DNA from: Micropterix aruncella
Lineage: Eukaryota; Arthropoda; Insecta; Lepidoptera; Micropterigidae
Reading direction: 5' to 3'
Assembly: GCA_944548615.1 (NCBI GenBank)
Contig: OX155973.1
Coordinates: 19,507,543-19,571,542 of the forward strand
DNA length: 64,000 nt
In this document: positions 11,817 through 23,989 of the stretch, piece by piece
Layout: each line of letters starts with the position of its first letter
How positions within the stretch are numbered: position 1 is the stretch's first letter
The notes under the pieces: model-generated
Told to the model about the DNA's origin: nothing
The model's input: only the letters and a program-made list of their open reading frames with translations
Databases searched by the model: none
Made by a program: the position numbers and the translations under genes

Positions 11817-11999
11817 TCACCTCTCATCGTTATTCGCAAACTCATCTTCTTCGGAAGTTTCAGGCCCTATTTTGTCACTGATTGAAAGAGATATATCATC
11901 AGCGGAGCATACTACCCTTTCTCCTGCTATAAACGCACTTAAATCAGTAATATAGATCACAAATAGTAATAAGGCAAGAATGCTGCCCTGAGGTAGCAA
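11817..11999 (-). pseudogene. LINE reverse transcriptase fragment
   Basis: The minus-strand frame reads LPQGSILALLLFVIYITDLS followed by a CSADDISLSISD segment. These match motif B (PQGSILGPLLFLIYINDLP) and motif C (FADDTSL) of CR1/Jockey-group non-LTR reverse transcriptases. The G-to-A and F-to-C-S changes in otherwise invariant positions, and truncation at both sides, show it is a relic. It abuts the 5' end of GC-rich retroposon copy C. Confidence 0.8.
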
Positions 12000-12009
12000 T
12001 TGGTTTCGT

Positions 12010-12683
12010 GCAGCTTGGGCCACAAGATCCATTTTGTTCTCGGACCGGCTCAACCCACGATTCAGCTCTTATTCAGAAGCCTCTTAGTGCGGAAGGCTAC
12101 CCCAGGTAAGCCTCTCGCGTCTCAGGATTTAAAGCTGGTGGACCGGTTTCTCCTGCGGGATTGCATCCCGGCGCTACTGGACGGTTTGCGCACCGTTGGG
12201 CGACGCCAATCGGTTGTGCAATCTGACTAATTGCTGAAGGAGTCTGGAGACTATGGAAATATAATGTCTCCTTAGCAGCGGGGATGGATGTTGACCTGTT
12301 GTCATGCCAATCTTGAAATGACCTTGGGCCACTCGATCCTGTATGGCACTAGCCCAGGTCCGCGACAAATTCGAATTGAATTACCGCTGTAATACAACGG
12401 GTAGAGGCCGCGTAAGCGACTTCGGACCCGTAACCAGTCGGGAGGATGGAGGTATCCTGAAGGTTAACTCCATACGGAGATATCCTACCAAAACTGGTAG
12501 TTAGGGGGCGAGTCTGCCTTTCCCGGTGCCTCGCCGTAAGGCGTCTCTAACGGGCTGTTGGCGAGCTAGACAGTAGATTGTCTTGTCTCTATGTCTTCTA
12601 CGCTCCATTCCACGGCTGAAAGAACGATCACATCTGTATACCAGCCTGAGGTGACGGGTTCGCCGTTGTAGTCGACACCGCCC
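12010..12683 (+). mobile_element. GC-rich retroposon family, copy C (divergent subfamily)
   Basis: Shares the order of blocks with the main family (a GGCCACAAGATCC-type start, CTGGACGGTTTGCGCACCG, TCCGCGACAAATTCG, GAGGTGACGGGTTCGCCGTTGTAGTCGAC at the end). It differs throughout and has its own segments, such as the CTTCAGAAGCCTCTTAG type near 12075 and a GGTATCCTGAAGG insertion near 12451. The half copy at 39430-39605 belongs to this subfamily. Confidence 0.7.
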
Positions 12684-12689
12684 TACTGA

Positions 12690-13171
12690 AGTACCCCATA
12701 TACTACATAGAAAGATTCGGGGGAAAAATACTTTGCATTTAAAGATAACTACTGCAATTTCATCAGCTTAGCACATGTTTTTAGAGCGTAGACTTATTAA
12801 GTTCCCTTTACAGGGTTGCATTCCTCTTCCGAAATAACAGACAGGATTTCGTTTTAGACTGGAGTCCGTAGTAACATAATAACATTGTTATATTATATTA
12901 TTATAACGTTATTATTATCATTGGTACCTTTAAGAATAATTTTAATTTTATTTATTAATTTATTTTTTGCTACTGAAATTTTATACTTTTTTTTTGTTTG
13001 AATTTTGTTTCATTTTATCTTATTTTCAATAATATTTATATAGAATGTGATATTTTAAATCAACTTCTGCTAATATATGTATTTGATTGATTCTTGGACT
13101 TGTAATTATATTGACGTAGTTTTGAATAGTTTTAATTAGTTTCTTGACTTCTTTGAATTTATTATTTTCAA
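12690..13171. other. Unassigned AT-rich DNA
   Basis: Includes a palindromic AT-rich stretch around 12875-12920 (ATAACATTGTTAT and AATAACGTTATTATT). No gene seen. Confidence 0.4.
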
Positions 13172-13800
13172 ATCAAATCTAATCAAATCATTTATTGTCT
13201 TAAAAACTAATATATAGTTGTATAGACATAGTTGTATTACATTTACAGTTGGCCGTGATATGATTCAATTCTTTATTCTATTAATAATCAAAAGAAGAAT
13301 GGTTACTCGTAAGAATAAAAAAGGTATTATTGTAGAATTAAATCGAGTCTAACCATATAGTTTGACAGATAAAAAACATAGAGTACGATATGTAGGTGAT
13401 CTTACTCTATGTTTTTGATCTGAGGTGACTCGGATAACTTGTGATTTTATTACGTTAAATAAAATGAATAATGTAATGAAATAAATATAAGAAAGTTATT
13501 ATGAACATATTACATCAATTTTTTAACATAACGACAAACATTAGAATATTTTTTTTTTAAAAATCAATTAATATAGGGTCAAAAATATCAAAAAAGTAAG
13601 GATTGTCAAAAAGTAAAATAAAATGTCTTAGTGATTTTATTACGAAAAAAAATACTATATATTATTAATATGTACCTAATAATAGAGATAGTTAATATTT
13701 TTTTGTCCAATAGAAAATCGATTAATTACCTGATATAGAAATTAATATATTCAAGATGCACACAGTTTTTAAAGGTCGTTAATATTGTACAATTCTTTTA
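13172..13800 (-). mobile_element. 5'-truncated LINE: 3' UTR copy of the 59.4-61.2 kb LINE family
   Basis: Begins with a (AAATC)n-type tail (AAATCAAATCTAATCAAAT) and continues with TTATTGTCTTAAAAACTAAT, then GTTGTATAGACA, GGCCGTGATA and AATCGAGTCT. These are collinear with the 3' UTR of the LINE at 59371-61183. Homology stops close to the stop codon of the reverse transcriptase (around GTCGTTAATATTGTACAATTC), so this is a non-coding, severely 5'-truncated insertion on the minus strand. Confidence 0.85.
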
Positions 13801-14826
13801 TTTTATCAAAAGGCAGTATTAAAATAAACGCATCTTAGCCTACCTTAGTGCGGACGTCTCGTGTGATCCAGTTAGTTGAGGTTTTATTGATTAGTATCTG
13901 TAACTATGGTTTTCAAGAGAATAAATAATTTTTCGAATTTGAATTATACTCTCGCCTATTCGTTGGAAATATCATAGAAAATATCACGTAAGTATGGCAA
14001 CGCTACTACACTTCATACGCATGTATCCAATCCCCCCGACCGTAACCTCAATCTGGTTACCATTTTCATCTTGGCTTGACGGAATAACATAACAGCGCTT
14101 GATGATGATCTTACAGCGCAACGGTTACTTTACGTGGCCTGCGCCTGCGCGATCTAAGGTCGAATTTGCGCGATTGTTATGTAACGGTACGTCAGCGGCA
14201 GTCTGCGCTTTATGGACACGATGATTGATCTAAATCATCCACTTCTACGGTGCATTCATTACTGTTTGCATACGTTGACAAATTGCTTAATGTCTCTTGC
14301 ATCACAGTTATATGTCTACTTCTCCTTGCAGTGCCGTCTTCTATCCAATGTTGACGATCATCAAAGCAATTTCGAGACTCGAAGCATGGTGTATTTGGTA
14401 CATAGCATTTAGTGCAGTCAAAATATCGAATAAAAGGTCTCCTTTTTACTTTTAGAAGCAAATGATGTAACTTTTGAGCAACAGGTCTTTTCTCCCTATT
14501 TCGACCCTGTTGAATCTGAAAATGCCTGTAGCCCAAGCGATTACCGACCGGAAGTGAGATATCCAAGATGGTCGCCAATATGGCGCCGAAACCAGAAATC
14601 GGCGCTGTAAAGCCCCCATTTTACATAGGAACGCGTCTAAAATGTCCAGATATATGTTCTTAAGTATGGGGAATTTAAAAATACACTGTAAAAAAACATT
14701 GGTCCGGTATTTCAAGATGGCGCCAGAACCATATTGCTCTATTTCGTCGTATAAACGAGCGTGACATGTCTCGATATATGTTTCTAAACATGACGATTTC
14801 AAAAAGTAACTTTAAAACAACGTTAA
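13801..14826. other. Unassigned DNA with local repeated motifs
   Basis: Between 14560 and 14800 an AAGATGG..GCC motif and a GACATGTCT/ATATATGTT.CTAA motif each recur, suggesting an old internally repetitive element. Short minus frames of 116-122 codons have no recognised domain. Confidence 0.35.
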
Positions 14827-14830
14827 TTAA

Positions 14831-15136
14831 CCCTTGGAGTAAATGGGTATTTTCATGGATGCGTATGTCTCTTTTGCAGGATTTTCGGCGACATCGACCT
14901 TAAAGTACTATAACTACGAAACTACTACACCAATCATAAAAAGAACAACTGCACAATGATTGCATTGAAATTTCGAATATAGAATATTGAAAAATCATTT
15001 TGTAAAACAATTAGATAATTATGAATAAATATGAGAACGTCAAAGAAGTGAAAAAAACGCGGAACCAGATCTGGTCGTATCATACTCAACGGATAATTGT
15101 TTCAGAACCAGATTTGGTCGTATCATACTCAAGGGG
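14831..15136. mobile_element. piggyBac-like MITE, copy 2
   Basis: Flanked by TTAA on both sides (14827-14830 and 15137-15140), starting CCCTTGGAG and ending CTCAAGGGG. This is the exact architecture of a piggyBac-type non-autonomous element. The right end carries two copies of an AACCAGAT(C/T)TGGTCGTATCATACTCAA unit. It shares an internal block (TTTTGTAAAACAATTAGATA and flanks) with copy 1 at 5359-5909. It encodes no protein. Confidence 0.88.
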
Positions 15137-15140
15137 TTAA

Positions 15141-15699
15141 GCTAAACTTTTATTCAAATATTTTCGAAAATGGAACAAACAAGCGACTTTTTAGCCAACA
15201 AAAAATTACAAATACCTACATAAAAAGTTTGAGTATAGTTTATTATTATTATTATGTATTCATTGCATTTCATTTGTTTTTGATTTTATTTCTGTTCTGT
15301 CACAGAAAAAATAGGAAGCCCTCCTGGTATTCAATAATCATTAATATAATGCATAAGTTATTATTGCATAAGCTAGCATTCTTAGTTTCCAACATATTAT
15401 TACGTTATGTTGGTGACCCGTATGCATTGCTCCTAATTGTAGTTTAACTAAACAATTATTCCAATTCGAAAATGTTCCTTTCTCGATCTTTATTAAATAA
15501 TGACTTTTTGGGTTCTTCTAAATTCTCGGTTGTATTTAATATTAGTTTCAATGTTCACAACAAACATTTCGTTTTTAAGGGGTTTCAGCACCAGGCTCGT
15601 TTCTGGATTTATTTCAAGGATTCATTTCTTTCAATTTGTTACCTTTCATTTTATTAATTCAGAATAAATTCTAAAGAACTTGACAATATGTACAGGGAA
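15141..15699. other. Unassigned AT-rich DNA
   Basis: Two + frames (116 and 61 codons) are hydrophobic and phenylalanine-rich, as expected from AT-rich noncoding DNA. No domain recognised. Confidence 0.4.
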
Positions 15700-15905
15700 A
15701 CCTCAAAAAGCCTTTGTAACAGGGTGTACTCTTGACGCTGTTAAAAACCTTGGAAATATCCATGTATAAAACATCAAGTTGGAGGCCCGTCCAGGGCGGT
15801 AGTGGTTTACTTTGATGGCATTCGAAATTGTGCGAAATTCGTGCTCGTGGTCCTTTTCTCTCTGAAGCCCTGTTGGATTTCCGATTTTTTTATTGGAGGC
15901 CCCCA
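15700..15905 (-). pseudogene. LINE reverse transcriptase fragment (finger/motif A)
   Basis: Minus-strand readings give a NQQGFREKRTTSTNF-like segment (family: QFGFRKGRSTTTNL) and then LDVLYMDISKVFNSVK, corresponding to motif A (LDFSKAFDSV). A frameshift separates the two and the end CYKGF diverges. A truncated, inactive non-LTR retrotransposon piece. Confidence 0.7.
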
Positions 15906-16712
15906 AGAAAGTGGGGACTCTAAACTATGGCTTGTGTAGCTTAATACGTAAATCCTACACTGCCAGCACTGATTGTGTATCTGTATAAATGTGCTTTTCC
16001 AATACGTACCCGCGCCTCCCTTTATCCCTTGGTATCATACGATAAATTTGTTGTCTACCGGCATTTTAATGAACCATTCGATAGTATAATTACTATGAAG
16101 AGGCTAAGCCGCGATTTGCCAGTACGATAAATGTAGGAAGATAGGCATGCAAAGCATGTGATGCGCGTGCGCGCCGCGTCGGCGATTTATTGACTTTTCA
16201 TCTGAGACCAGTTATCTCGATCGGCGATAGGTGGCGCTTGCGCCAGAGTTGAATTTATTGCAACGTTCGACGCGTATTTTATGAGCGTTTAACTTACAGT
16301 TAATGCACTTAGTGTAGGTTGAAGGATGGTCGTTGATCTCTTCAAACACTCGAATATGTGGGTGCTACGGCATCGAGTTCTGGTTCCCAGAGTCTAGACC
16401 CACATTTCGAGGTTGACTAATGAGGTAAAATAATATTCGGTCCAATGCGAGTTTGACTCGCGCTCCGAGTTTATCCATACAAGTTTTATAACTACTTTAA
16501 AACTGGCTGAGAGGACCAACAGTGCCATACAAACAGCCGGGCAGTTTGAGAAATAGATACGTCTCGCCAATAGATTACCGTTTGTACGCTTTGATGCGGA
16601 ATCCTAAAAATATAAAAAATATTACTCGGACTCACTCGTGTCCGAGTCGTAGCGTGGCAACGCCTGCACCCACATCAGAGGTAGGTACTTCATTCTTTTT
16701 TGGCACTTGATT
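15906..16712. other. Unassigned DNA with a CG-rich segment
   Basis: About 16140-16290 contains GCGCGTGCGCGCCGCGTCGGCG, GGTGGCGCTTGCGCC and AACGTTCGACGCG. It does not match other repeats here and could be single-copy regulatory sequence. No gene is supported. Confidence 0.35.
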
Positions 16713-16800
16713 TAGAGCGGGGTTTCTTAATCTGGGGTCCATGGACCCCTGAGGAGTCCGTGGCAGTGCTGGGGTCCATGCTCACTCGTCACCGCTACGC
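16713..16800. repeat. Possible hAT-type MITE end
   Basis: Contains GGGTTTCTTAATCTGGGGTCC and an internal palindrome around GGGTCCATGGACCCC, a style seen at the termini of hAT non-autonomous elements. Only one end is recognisable. Confidence 0.35.
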
Positions 16801-16871
16801 AGTGGAGGAGCGCGGTGCACCTTAATTAGAAGACCCATGTGCGAAGTTAGTTTATGATTGTTATTAATGAT

Positions 16872-17491
16872 GGGGAGCTAATGGGCCCTTGTTGAGTTGG
16901 CCACGAAGACCTATTCTGTTCAGGGTTGGTAACACTCACGGGTCAACACCCATCCGGCGGCCTCCACGCATGAAGTGCGAGCCCGGGCAGGAGTCTGGCC
17001 TTAGGGCTAGTTTCCCCTTGGAATCAACCTTGCGGGGGTGGTCGTCTGCGCACCGTGCGGCGTAAGCCAATCGACTGTGCACTCTGACTAACAGTCGGGG
17101 GAGTCTGAAAGCAGTACTGTTTCCTATAGAGCGGGGGTGGTTGGGGACCTTACGGCGACTGCTCTTGAAACGACCATCGGCTACCCGATCCTGGGTGAAC
17201 AAACGGGCAAAGGATGCCATGGTCCGCGATAGATTCGGTGCACACCGTCTCACCGCTTCGTAAGGGAGAGGACCGCAAAAGTGACCTTGAACTCGTAACC
17301 AATCGAGAGACTGGAGTAATCTGGTCGCAATTGGAAGTAAGGGCGTGAGTGTAAGCCCGCTGAGTAACACACCTAGTTATCTCGCGGTTAAGTTATCGAG
17401 CATGTGTGCGTTCACTTCACGGGAGAGAGAACGACTAATCGTTAAAACTTTCTGAGGTGACGGGTTCGCCCGTTGTAGTTGACATCTGTAT
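16872..17491 (+). mobile_element. GC-rich retroposon family, copy D (full-length type)
   Basis: Starts GGGGAGCTAATGGGCCC and ends GTTGTAGTTGACATCTGTAT. It is flanked by a perfect 14-bp target duplication TTGTTATTAATGAT (16858-16871 and 17492-17505). This best-delimited copy shows the element inserted by a retroposition-like route. There is no poly(A) or simple-repeat tail, no sense protein-coding frame, and no clear Pol III A/B box. An antisense frame runs over 16936-17370. It lacks a short 3' segment present in other copies near CTTACGGGC. Confidence 0.9.
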
Positions 17492-17610
17492 TTGTTATTA
17501 ATGATATAAATGACGACGATCTTATTAAATATGAATTAATTGACAGAAGATCGCTGTTAGATCGAAGATTACTATTAATCGCTTGAACAGCTTACATGAA
17601 CAGTTTTTTG

Positions 17611-18005
<395 letters not shown>

Positions 18006-18411
18006 AAACCTATATAAAATTGTATAATATTAAAAAATTGTAAAGAAATATTGTAGAAAACTTTGTATAATATTGTTATATTTGATAAGGTTTGTAAAGA
18101 AATCCGTTTATAGGATGATGTTTTTATTTAAAATAAAATTAGTAAAAGCTACTTAAAAAGTAGCGAAGGAAATCCCAGCTTGTATTGGGAAATGCTTATG
18201 TTTGAATGAGATATACTTACGGATGTGCACGACTTTCGACGGTGCAATGTAAGTTTAAAGGTCCTTTTGCAGTCGACTAACGATCACTATTCATCCATAT
18301 ATCTCATAAATAGGGCTTATCCTTATGCAACACAAAATGCCTTCAATTGAGACGAATTAAGCGAAAAAATAAAAAATTAAACTACTGATCACTTCGGCAA
18401 AGCCGTTTTAT
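18006..18411. other. Spacer between duplicated segments
   Basis: AT-rich unique-looking sequence with TTGTATAATATT-type repeats near the left edge. No gene. Confidence 0.4.
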
Positions 18412-18412
18412 A

Positions 18413-18622
18413 AATGAAAGTGATATTACGAAATAATTAAAATTTCGAATGCTACCAACATTTAAAATATGATACAATTGGCTGAGTTTGTTATCAACGA
18501 GCCATTAAATCAAAATAAAAATAAAAAACCTCCATATGCTCAATGAAATGAAAGAAGAATCTTCAATCTTAATTTCTGGCAGAGGAGTTTATAATAAAGA
18601 TTGTATAATGTTATCAAAATTG
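18413..18622 (+). repeat. Segmental duplication, copy 2
   Basis: Second copy of the 17794-18005 segment (for example GATATTACGAAATAATT against GACATTACGAAATAATT). It runs straight into the largest TA tract. Confidence 0.9.
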
Positions 18623-19664
<1,042 letters not shown>

Positions 19665-21480
19665 GTTTTCAACCGACTTCAAAAAAGGGAGGAGGTTATC
19701 AATTCGGTTGTATCTTTTTTTTAATGTTTGTTAGGTACCTTAGATCTCTGCCATTTATGATTATTGTAGAAGAATTATTGATTAACGTTAAAATTAATCT
19801 ATTCAAACTTAATAGTTGGTTTGAGAGCAACAACCTCACACTAAATGCATCTAAAAGTAACTTCATACATTTTACAAATCATCGAAATCGGAATAAAGGT
19901 TTGCCAATAATACTTTCAATAAATAACACTGCCATTCCTTAAACTCCTTGTACTGGATTTTTAGGTGTTCATGTCGACGAACTTTTAAAATAGAACTTTC
20001 ACTGTGAAAACCTCGAAAGTAGGTTAGGTCGGGCATGTTATGCTATAAGTATTGTAAGAGGGTCGTTGGATGAATTGCAAACAAGAAATGTTTATTTCAG
20101 CTATATTGAAGCTATCCTAAGTTATGCATTACGATCTGGGGAAATTGTTATGCTTGTCATAGGGAACCCATATTTATACTCCAAAAGAGAGCAGTGCGAA
20201 TAATTGCAAAGGTGAAAAGGAAGAGTCGTGTCGACCCATTTTTAAAAGGCTAAGAATCCTCACCGTAACCTCACTCTATCTCATTAAGTTACTGACTGAG
20301 TTTTTTAAGAATAAAGAAGCACATTACAAAAAGTTTTCAGATACACATACTAAAAATACGAGAAATAAATTAAATATTGTTATACCATGTATTAAATTAA
20401 ACACAGCAAGGCAAGATACAAAATAATTCGGGCCATATTACTTTAACAGGCTACCGGAAAGTTTAAAAACAATTCAAGTGGATAGCTTATTCAAAAAATT
20501 ACTTAAATAATTCTTATTAGACAAAGCTCGATCGATGAGTTTGTTAATTTTAAATTATTTTTCAAATTTTTTGGCCATTTTTTTAATAATTTTAAGTAGC
20601 ATGTTTTAGTTATTCTGACTTTTTCTGATTTTAATTTCTTGATTATTTTTATTGATTATTTTAATTTGTGGTTTTAGTAAATAAATCTTAAAAATGATTT
20701 TGTTGCCCTAACAGCAATAAAGAAGTAACTGTATGTTCGTGGTGATAAAATTAAATATTGTTAAACGGACTAATAGCCTGTAATTTAAATGTACCTAGAT
20801 ATTAAGTTTCTACAATCTGTTAAGATATTTTTTTGGAAATAAATTGAAATTGAAATTGAAAAATATGAACCGATTTGGATAATTCTTATTTTATTCGAAA
20901 GAATATACATACAGATTGGTCCCATTTTTATTAAAATCCTGTTCTGATGATGGCATCCATGAGGAATTAAGGGAACTCCTCAAATATTACCATATGAAAT
21001 TGAAAATTTCAATGTTGGTTCAATTCCGATGACAATTCATGTATTTTTATGGTAAGCATGACCTGATTCTACACCCTGGGTTGGCTCCCGACGTGGGAAC
21101 TTCTCAACGGTCAACAGCGCAGGCCCTAAATTATGTATACTCATTCAGTTATGATAGCCCGTTCTAAGTTTTAATCATGACATGCGTGCTGCACCCAGGG
21201 TTGGCTTCCGACAAGGGAACTCCTCAACGGTCAACAGCACAGACACATAATTTTGTATTTGTATTCAATTACGACAGCCCGTTCTAAGTTTCACCATGTA
21301 CTGGGACACCTAGGGCTAGCATCCAACGAGGGAACTCCTCAACGGTCAACAGCACATACATACATTTTGTATACACATTCAACTATGATAGCCCGTTCTC
21401 AAGTATCACCATGACATGGCTGCTGCACTTTGCAAATGTTTGCATCGGTTTTTCTTTTTGTTAAAATTTTGTCTATTATT
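19665..21480 (+). mobile_element. Minisatellite-bearing element R-M, copy 1 (interrupted by a LINE)
   Basis: The left end reads CAACCGACTTCAAAAAAGGG. Left flank 19665-19757 and right part 20863-21480 together match the inverted, uninterrupted copy at 38165-38845. The right part contains three imperfect tandem units of roughly 115-125 bp (about 21060-21420), each with a CCTCAACGGTCAACAGC block, a CATTCA.TTA.GA.AGCCCGTTCTAAG block and a GGTTGGC.TCCGAC block. No protein. The ends share AACCGACT in inverse orientation in the other copy, so it may be a TIR element; class not established. Confidence 0.75.
19758..20862 (+). pseudogene. 5'-truncated LINE with C-terminal reverse transcriptase remains
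   Basis: Starts inside the thumb-proximal region: LFKLNSWFESNNLTLNASKS, then FLGVHVDELLK (family FLGVxxDxxL.W), then YFSYIEAILSYALR, LYSKREQC (family LQKRAIR) and TTTAACAGGCTACCGGAA coding FNRLPES. Stops and frameshifts follow from 19943 onward. It ends in a 3' UTR and a GAAATTGAAATTGAAA tail, with the retained host AACCGATTTGG beyond. A short shared TATGA at the edges fits a target duplication. Its 3' UTR is related to the minus-strand piece at 50503-50900. Confidence 0.82.
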
Positions 21481-21659
21481 ATAGACACGCAAGTTATGAG
21501 CATATTGATAGCTGATCCAAGATGAGTAGCGGAAATCCATTTACTTCCCTATTATCGAAATACAATACTTTACGTAGTCTGCTCAAAATGTATACGAACT
21601 TATTACCTTTCCGGCCAACCAACTTTTTTACAATGAAGACGTGTACTTTACTTACGAAG

Positions 21660-22300
21660 ATGACTTTTTTAGGATATCCCCCCCCCCCCCCTCCTACCCC
21701 TCCCCGCTCCCGCCCCGAACCCAATACGATTAAGAATATTTCCAGTTTGAAGTATGTCTCTATGTCTGTGTATCTGTGAGTGTGCGTATTCTTCCACGAT
21801 AATACCCGAAAGGTTTATCCGATTGGGCTGAAATTTGGCAAGTAGGCATCATTTGATCATGGCAAGAGTTGAATAGATGTGGTTGAAATCGGTCCTCCAG
21901 GGGACGCGCTAGTCATACTTCAATCTGGAAATATTGGACTTAGACAACTAACATTTGGTACACAGGTGCGTCGTGGCGCCGAAATGTAAAATCTTATACA
22001 AGCGACATAAATATTTTTTAAATTCTGCCATATTTAAGAAAATACTACATCATATTGGATAATAATGCGCTGAAACACTACAAAAATACTACAAATATAC
22101 CACCTTTATGAGCATAATCACTTGACCCATTCACTATCAGGGGGGAGGGATGTTGATTTGGCTGGAGGTGGGAGAAGGGGTTTATGAGGGATTGAGTTTG
22201 GGGCTGAGGGTTGGCGCATGGGGGGTGGGGGAGCTTGTCTGCTTGCCGGGAAAGCCTTTTGTGACACAACCTAAAATAGCGGGATGCGCGCTTTAGTGAC
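21660..22300 (+). repeat. Interspersed repeat R-B, copy 2
   Basis: Starts near a C homopolymer (21680 region), continues with GATTAAGAATATTTCCAG, GGGCTGAAATTTGGCAAGTAG, CATGGCAAGAGTTGAA and CATACTTCAATCTGGAAAT, and ends near 22237-22290 with CTTGCCGGGAAAGCC. It contains a G-rich block (22140-22240) with several GGGG runs that could form a G-quadruplex. Related copies lie at 10560-11660 and, inverted, at 40915-41320. No coding capacity. Confidence 0.65.
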
Positions 22301-22681
22301 AGGAGATGTGTAGGGGACACGCTGAAATCGTCGTCCGATGACTGATGAATAAAGAATTGTAGTGAGCGTCCGTGGCATTATCAAAGATGGGACGACCTGT
22401 TTGTTTGTTTCAAAAACCTTATTGCACACTCAATAGACTACAACATGGTTGTCCAATTGCCTAGTGGAAATGTCTTTAGAGCAGACCGCCATGGTTATTG
22501 TGACTAAAGGTTTATGACAACAATTTAATTTATAAGGAGATATTTTTTTATAAAGTAGCGGATATAATAAATGAATACACTTACAAAAAATATGTGATAT
22601 ATTAAAAATAAACTAGTAATAATTAATAGCATACCTCGATCATACAGCCATCATATGGCGCCGTACAGCCTCGTTATATGA

Positions 22682-22855
22682 CCGGTCCTCCGCCGACGCG
22701 AATATTCAAACGCTTGAGAAATTTGACAACACCTACCCGCGTAACTACAGGCGTTTGCCGTAACGTATCCCTTTGCTTACTTCCCTCGCACCATATCCCC
22801 GCAACGCCTTGCCACTCGAGAGTGTGCTTCCTATTCTAACTTGGTATACTGTGCT
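22682..22855 (+). repeat. Truncated copy of the TIR element at 32801-33149
   Basis: Shares TTGAGAAATTTGA, a CAGGC(G/A)TTTGCCGT block, CGCAACGCC(T/C)TGCCACT and the right terminal GGTATACTGTG with the element at 32801-33149. The left part is missing. The right end passes directly into LINE sequence at about 22858. Confidence 0.75.
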
Positions 22856-22857
22856 GA

Positions 22858-23697
22858 GGATGTATTATGACAAATACGTTACTGACATCGAACCTCGTAG
22901 GTATTCTCTCCAGAAAAGAGCGGTACGCAGTTTATATAGAGTCTCACCGAGAAGTTCTTGTAAGCCGCTATTTGTAAAATCAGGAATAATGACTCTATTT
23001 TCTTCTTACATCTACCAAAATATTATGTACGCTCGTAGACACCTAACAGAAGCTCCGGTGAATAGTGATTTTCATCATCACGATACGAGAAATAAATCCA
23101 ATCTCCACATAAACCGACAGCGACTTAGCAAAGTGCGATACAGTTTTATTCATCAAAATTTGTCGTTCTATAATAAGATTCCAGAGCAAATGAAAAGCCT
23201 CGGAGAGGTCCAATTTAAAAAGATAATCATAAATAATTTGGTAAGAAACCCAATTTATGGTATAAGGGAGTTTGAAAATTCTGAGTCTATTTTCCATGTT
23301 GATGATTAATGAAATGCGTAAAGTTTTAAACATAACGGTATTATGATAGCTGACATTCTAATTCTCATATAATTTATTAAACATCTATTCATTTTAAAAA
23401 AAACTACGAAAGCATTATTGCTGGATTGACAATAAAATATATATTTTTTGATTATTCTACATAGAATTTGCATTTCTATTTTAATATATTATTCTCCTTG
23501 ACTCTTAAATCACATTAGTATATTTTGATTATTTGTATATAGGTAATATTGAATATAATATTACAGCGATGACAACTATCACGATAGTTATGTTTTTAAT
23601 AATTAAATTTTTAGCATTTAATTTTGTGACGCATCCAAGTGTAGGAATGCCTATCTACTGGAGTAGTTGATTGTATTGTATTGTATTGTATTGTATT
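22858..23697 (+). pseudogene. 5'-truncated LINE, reverse transcriptase C-terminus
   Basis: The open frame (stop at 23307-23309) reads YSLQKRAVRSLYRVSPRSS, an FSSYIYQNIMYARRHL segment, a DTRNKSNLHINRQRLS segment and FYNKIPEQMKSL. This is the C-terminal region that follows the thumb in CR1/Jockey-group LINEs. The apparent start further left lies in the adjoining TIR element, so the ORF is chimeric and not a gene. A 3' UTR with GTGTAGGAATGCC leads to a (TTGTA)n tail at 23670-23697. Only about 145 LINE codons remain. Confidence 0.85.
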
Positions 23698-23989
23698 CCG
23701 TTTCGTCAAGAACACGGTGTATTGTGATTGTTCTATTATCTCAAAACATGCATAGCTTCTTCCTTCTCTAGATATGACTATTGGTTGGAATGACAGATCG
23801 GAACGTCATATAAGGTCGCGTGTATCCGCAATAATATCATCCACGTGGGAAACGCCATGGTTTTGAACAAAGCTCTTTCTGAAAAAATCCCATAGGATAT
23901 GGAATAATAGGATCTATCGAGATAAAATACTCTTCTCTTTAAATCACACCGATGGAAATGCAATTTTAATTGCATTACTTGTATCTCTC

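Noticed and set aside
22140..22240. CpG-type promoter in the G-rich block
   Set aside because: It is G-homopolymer rich, low in CG, and part of a dispersed repeat.
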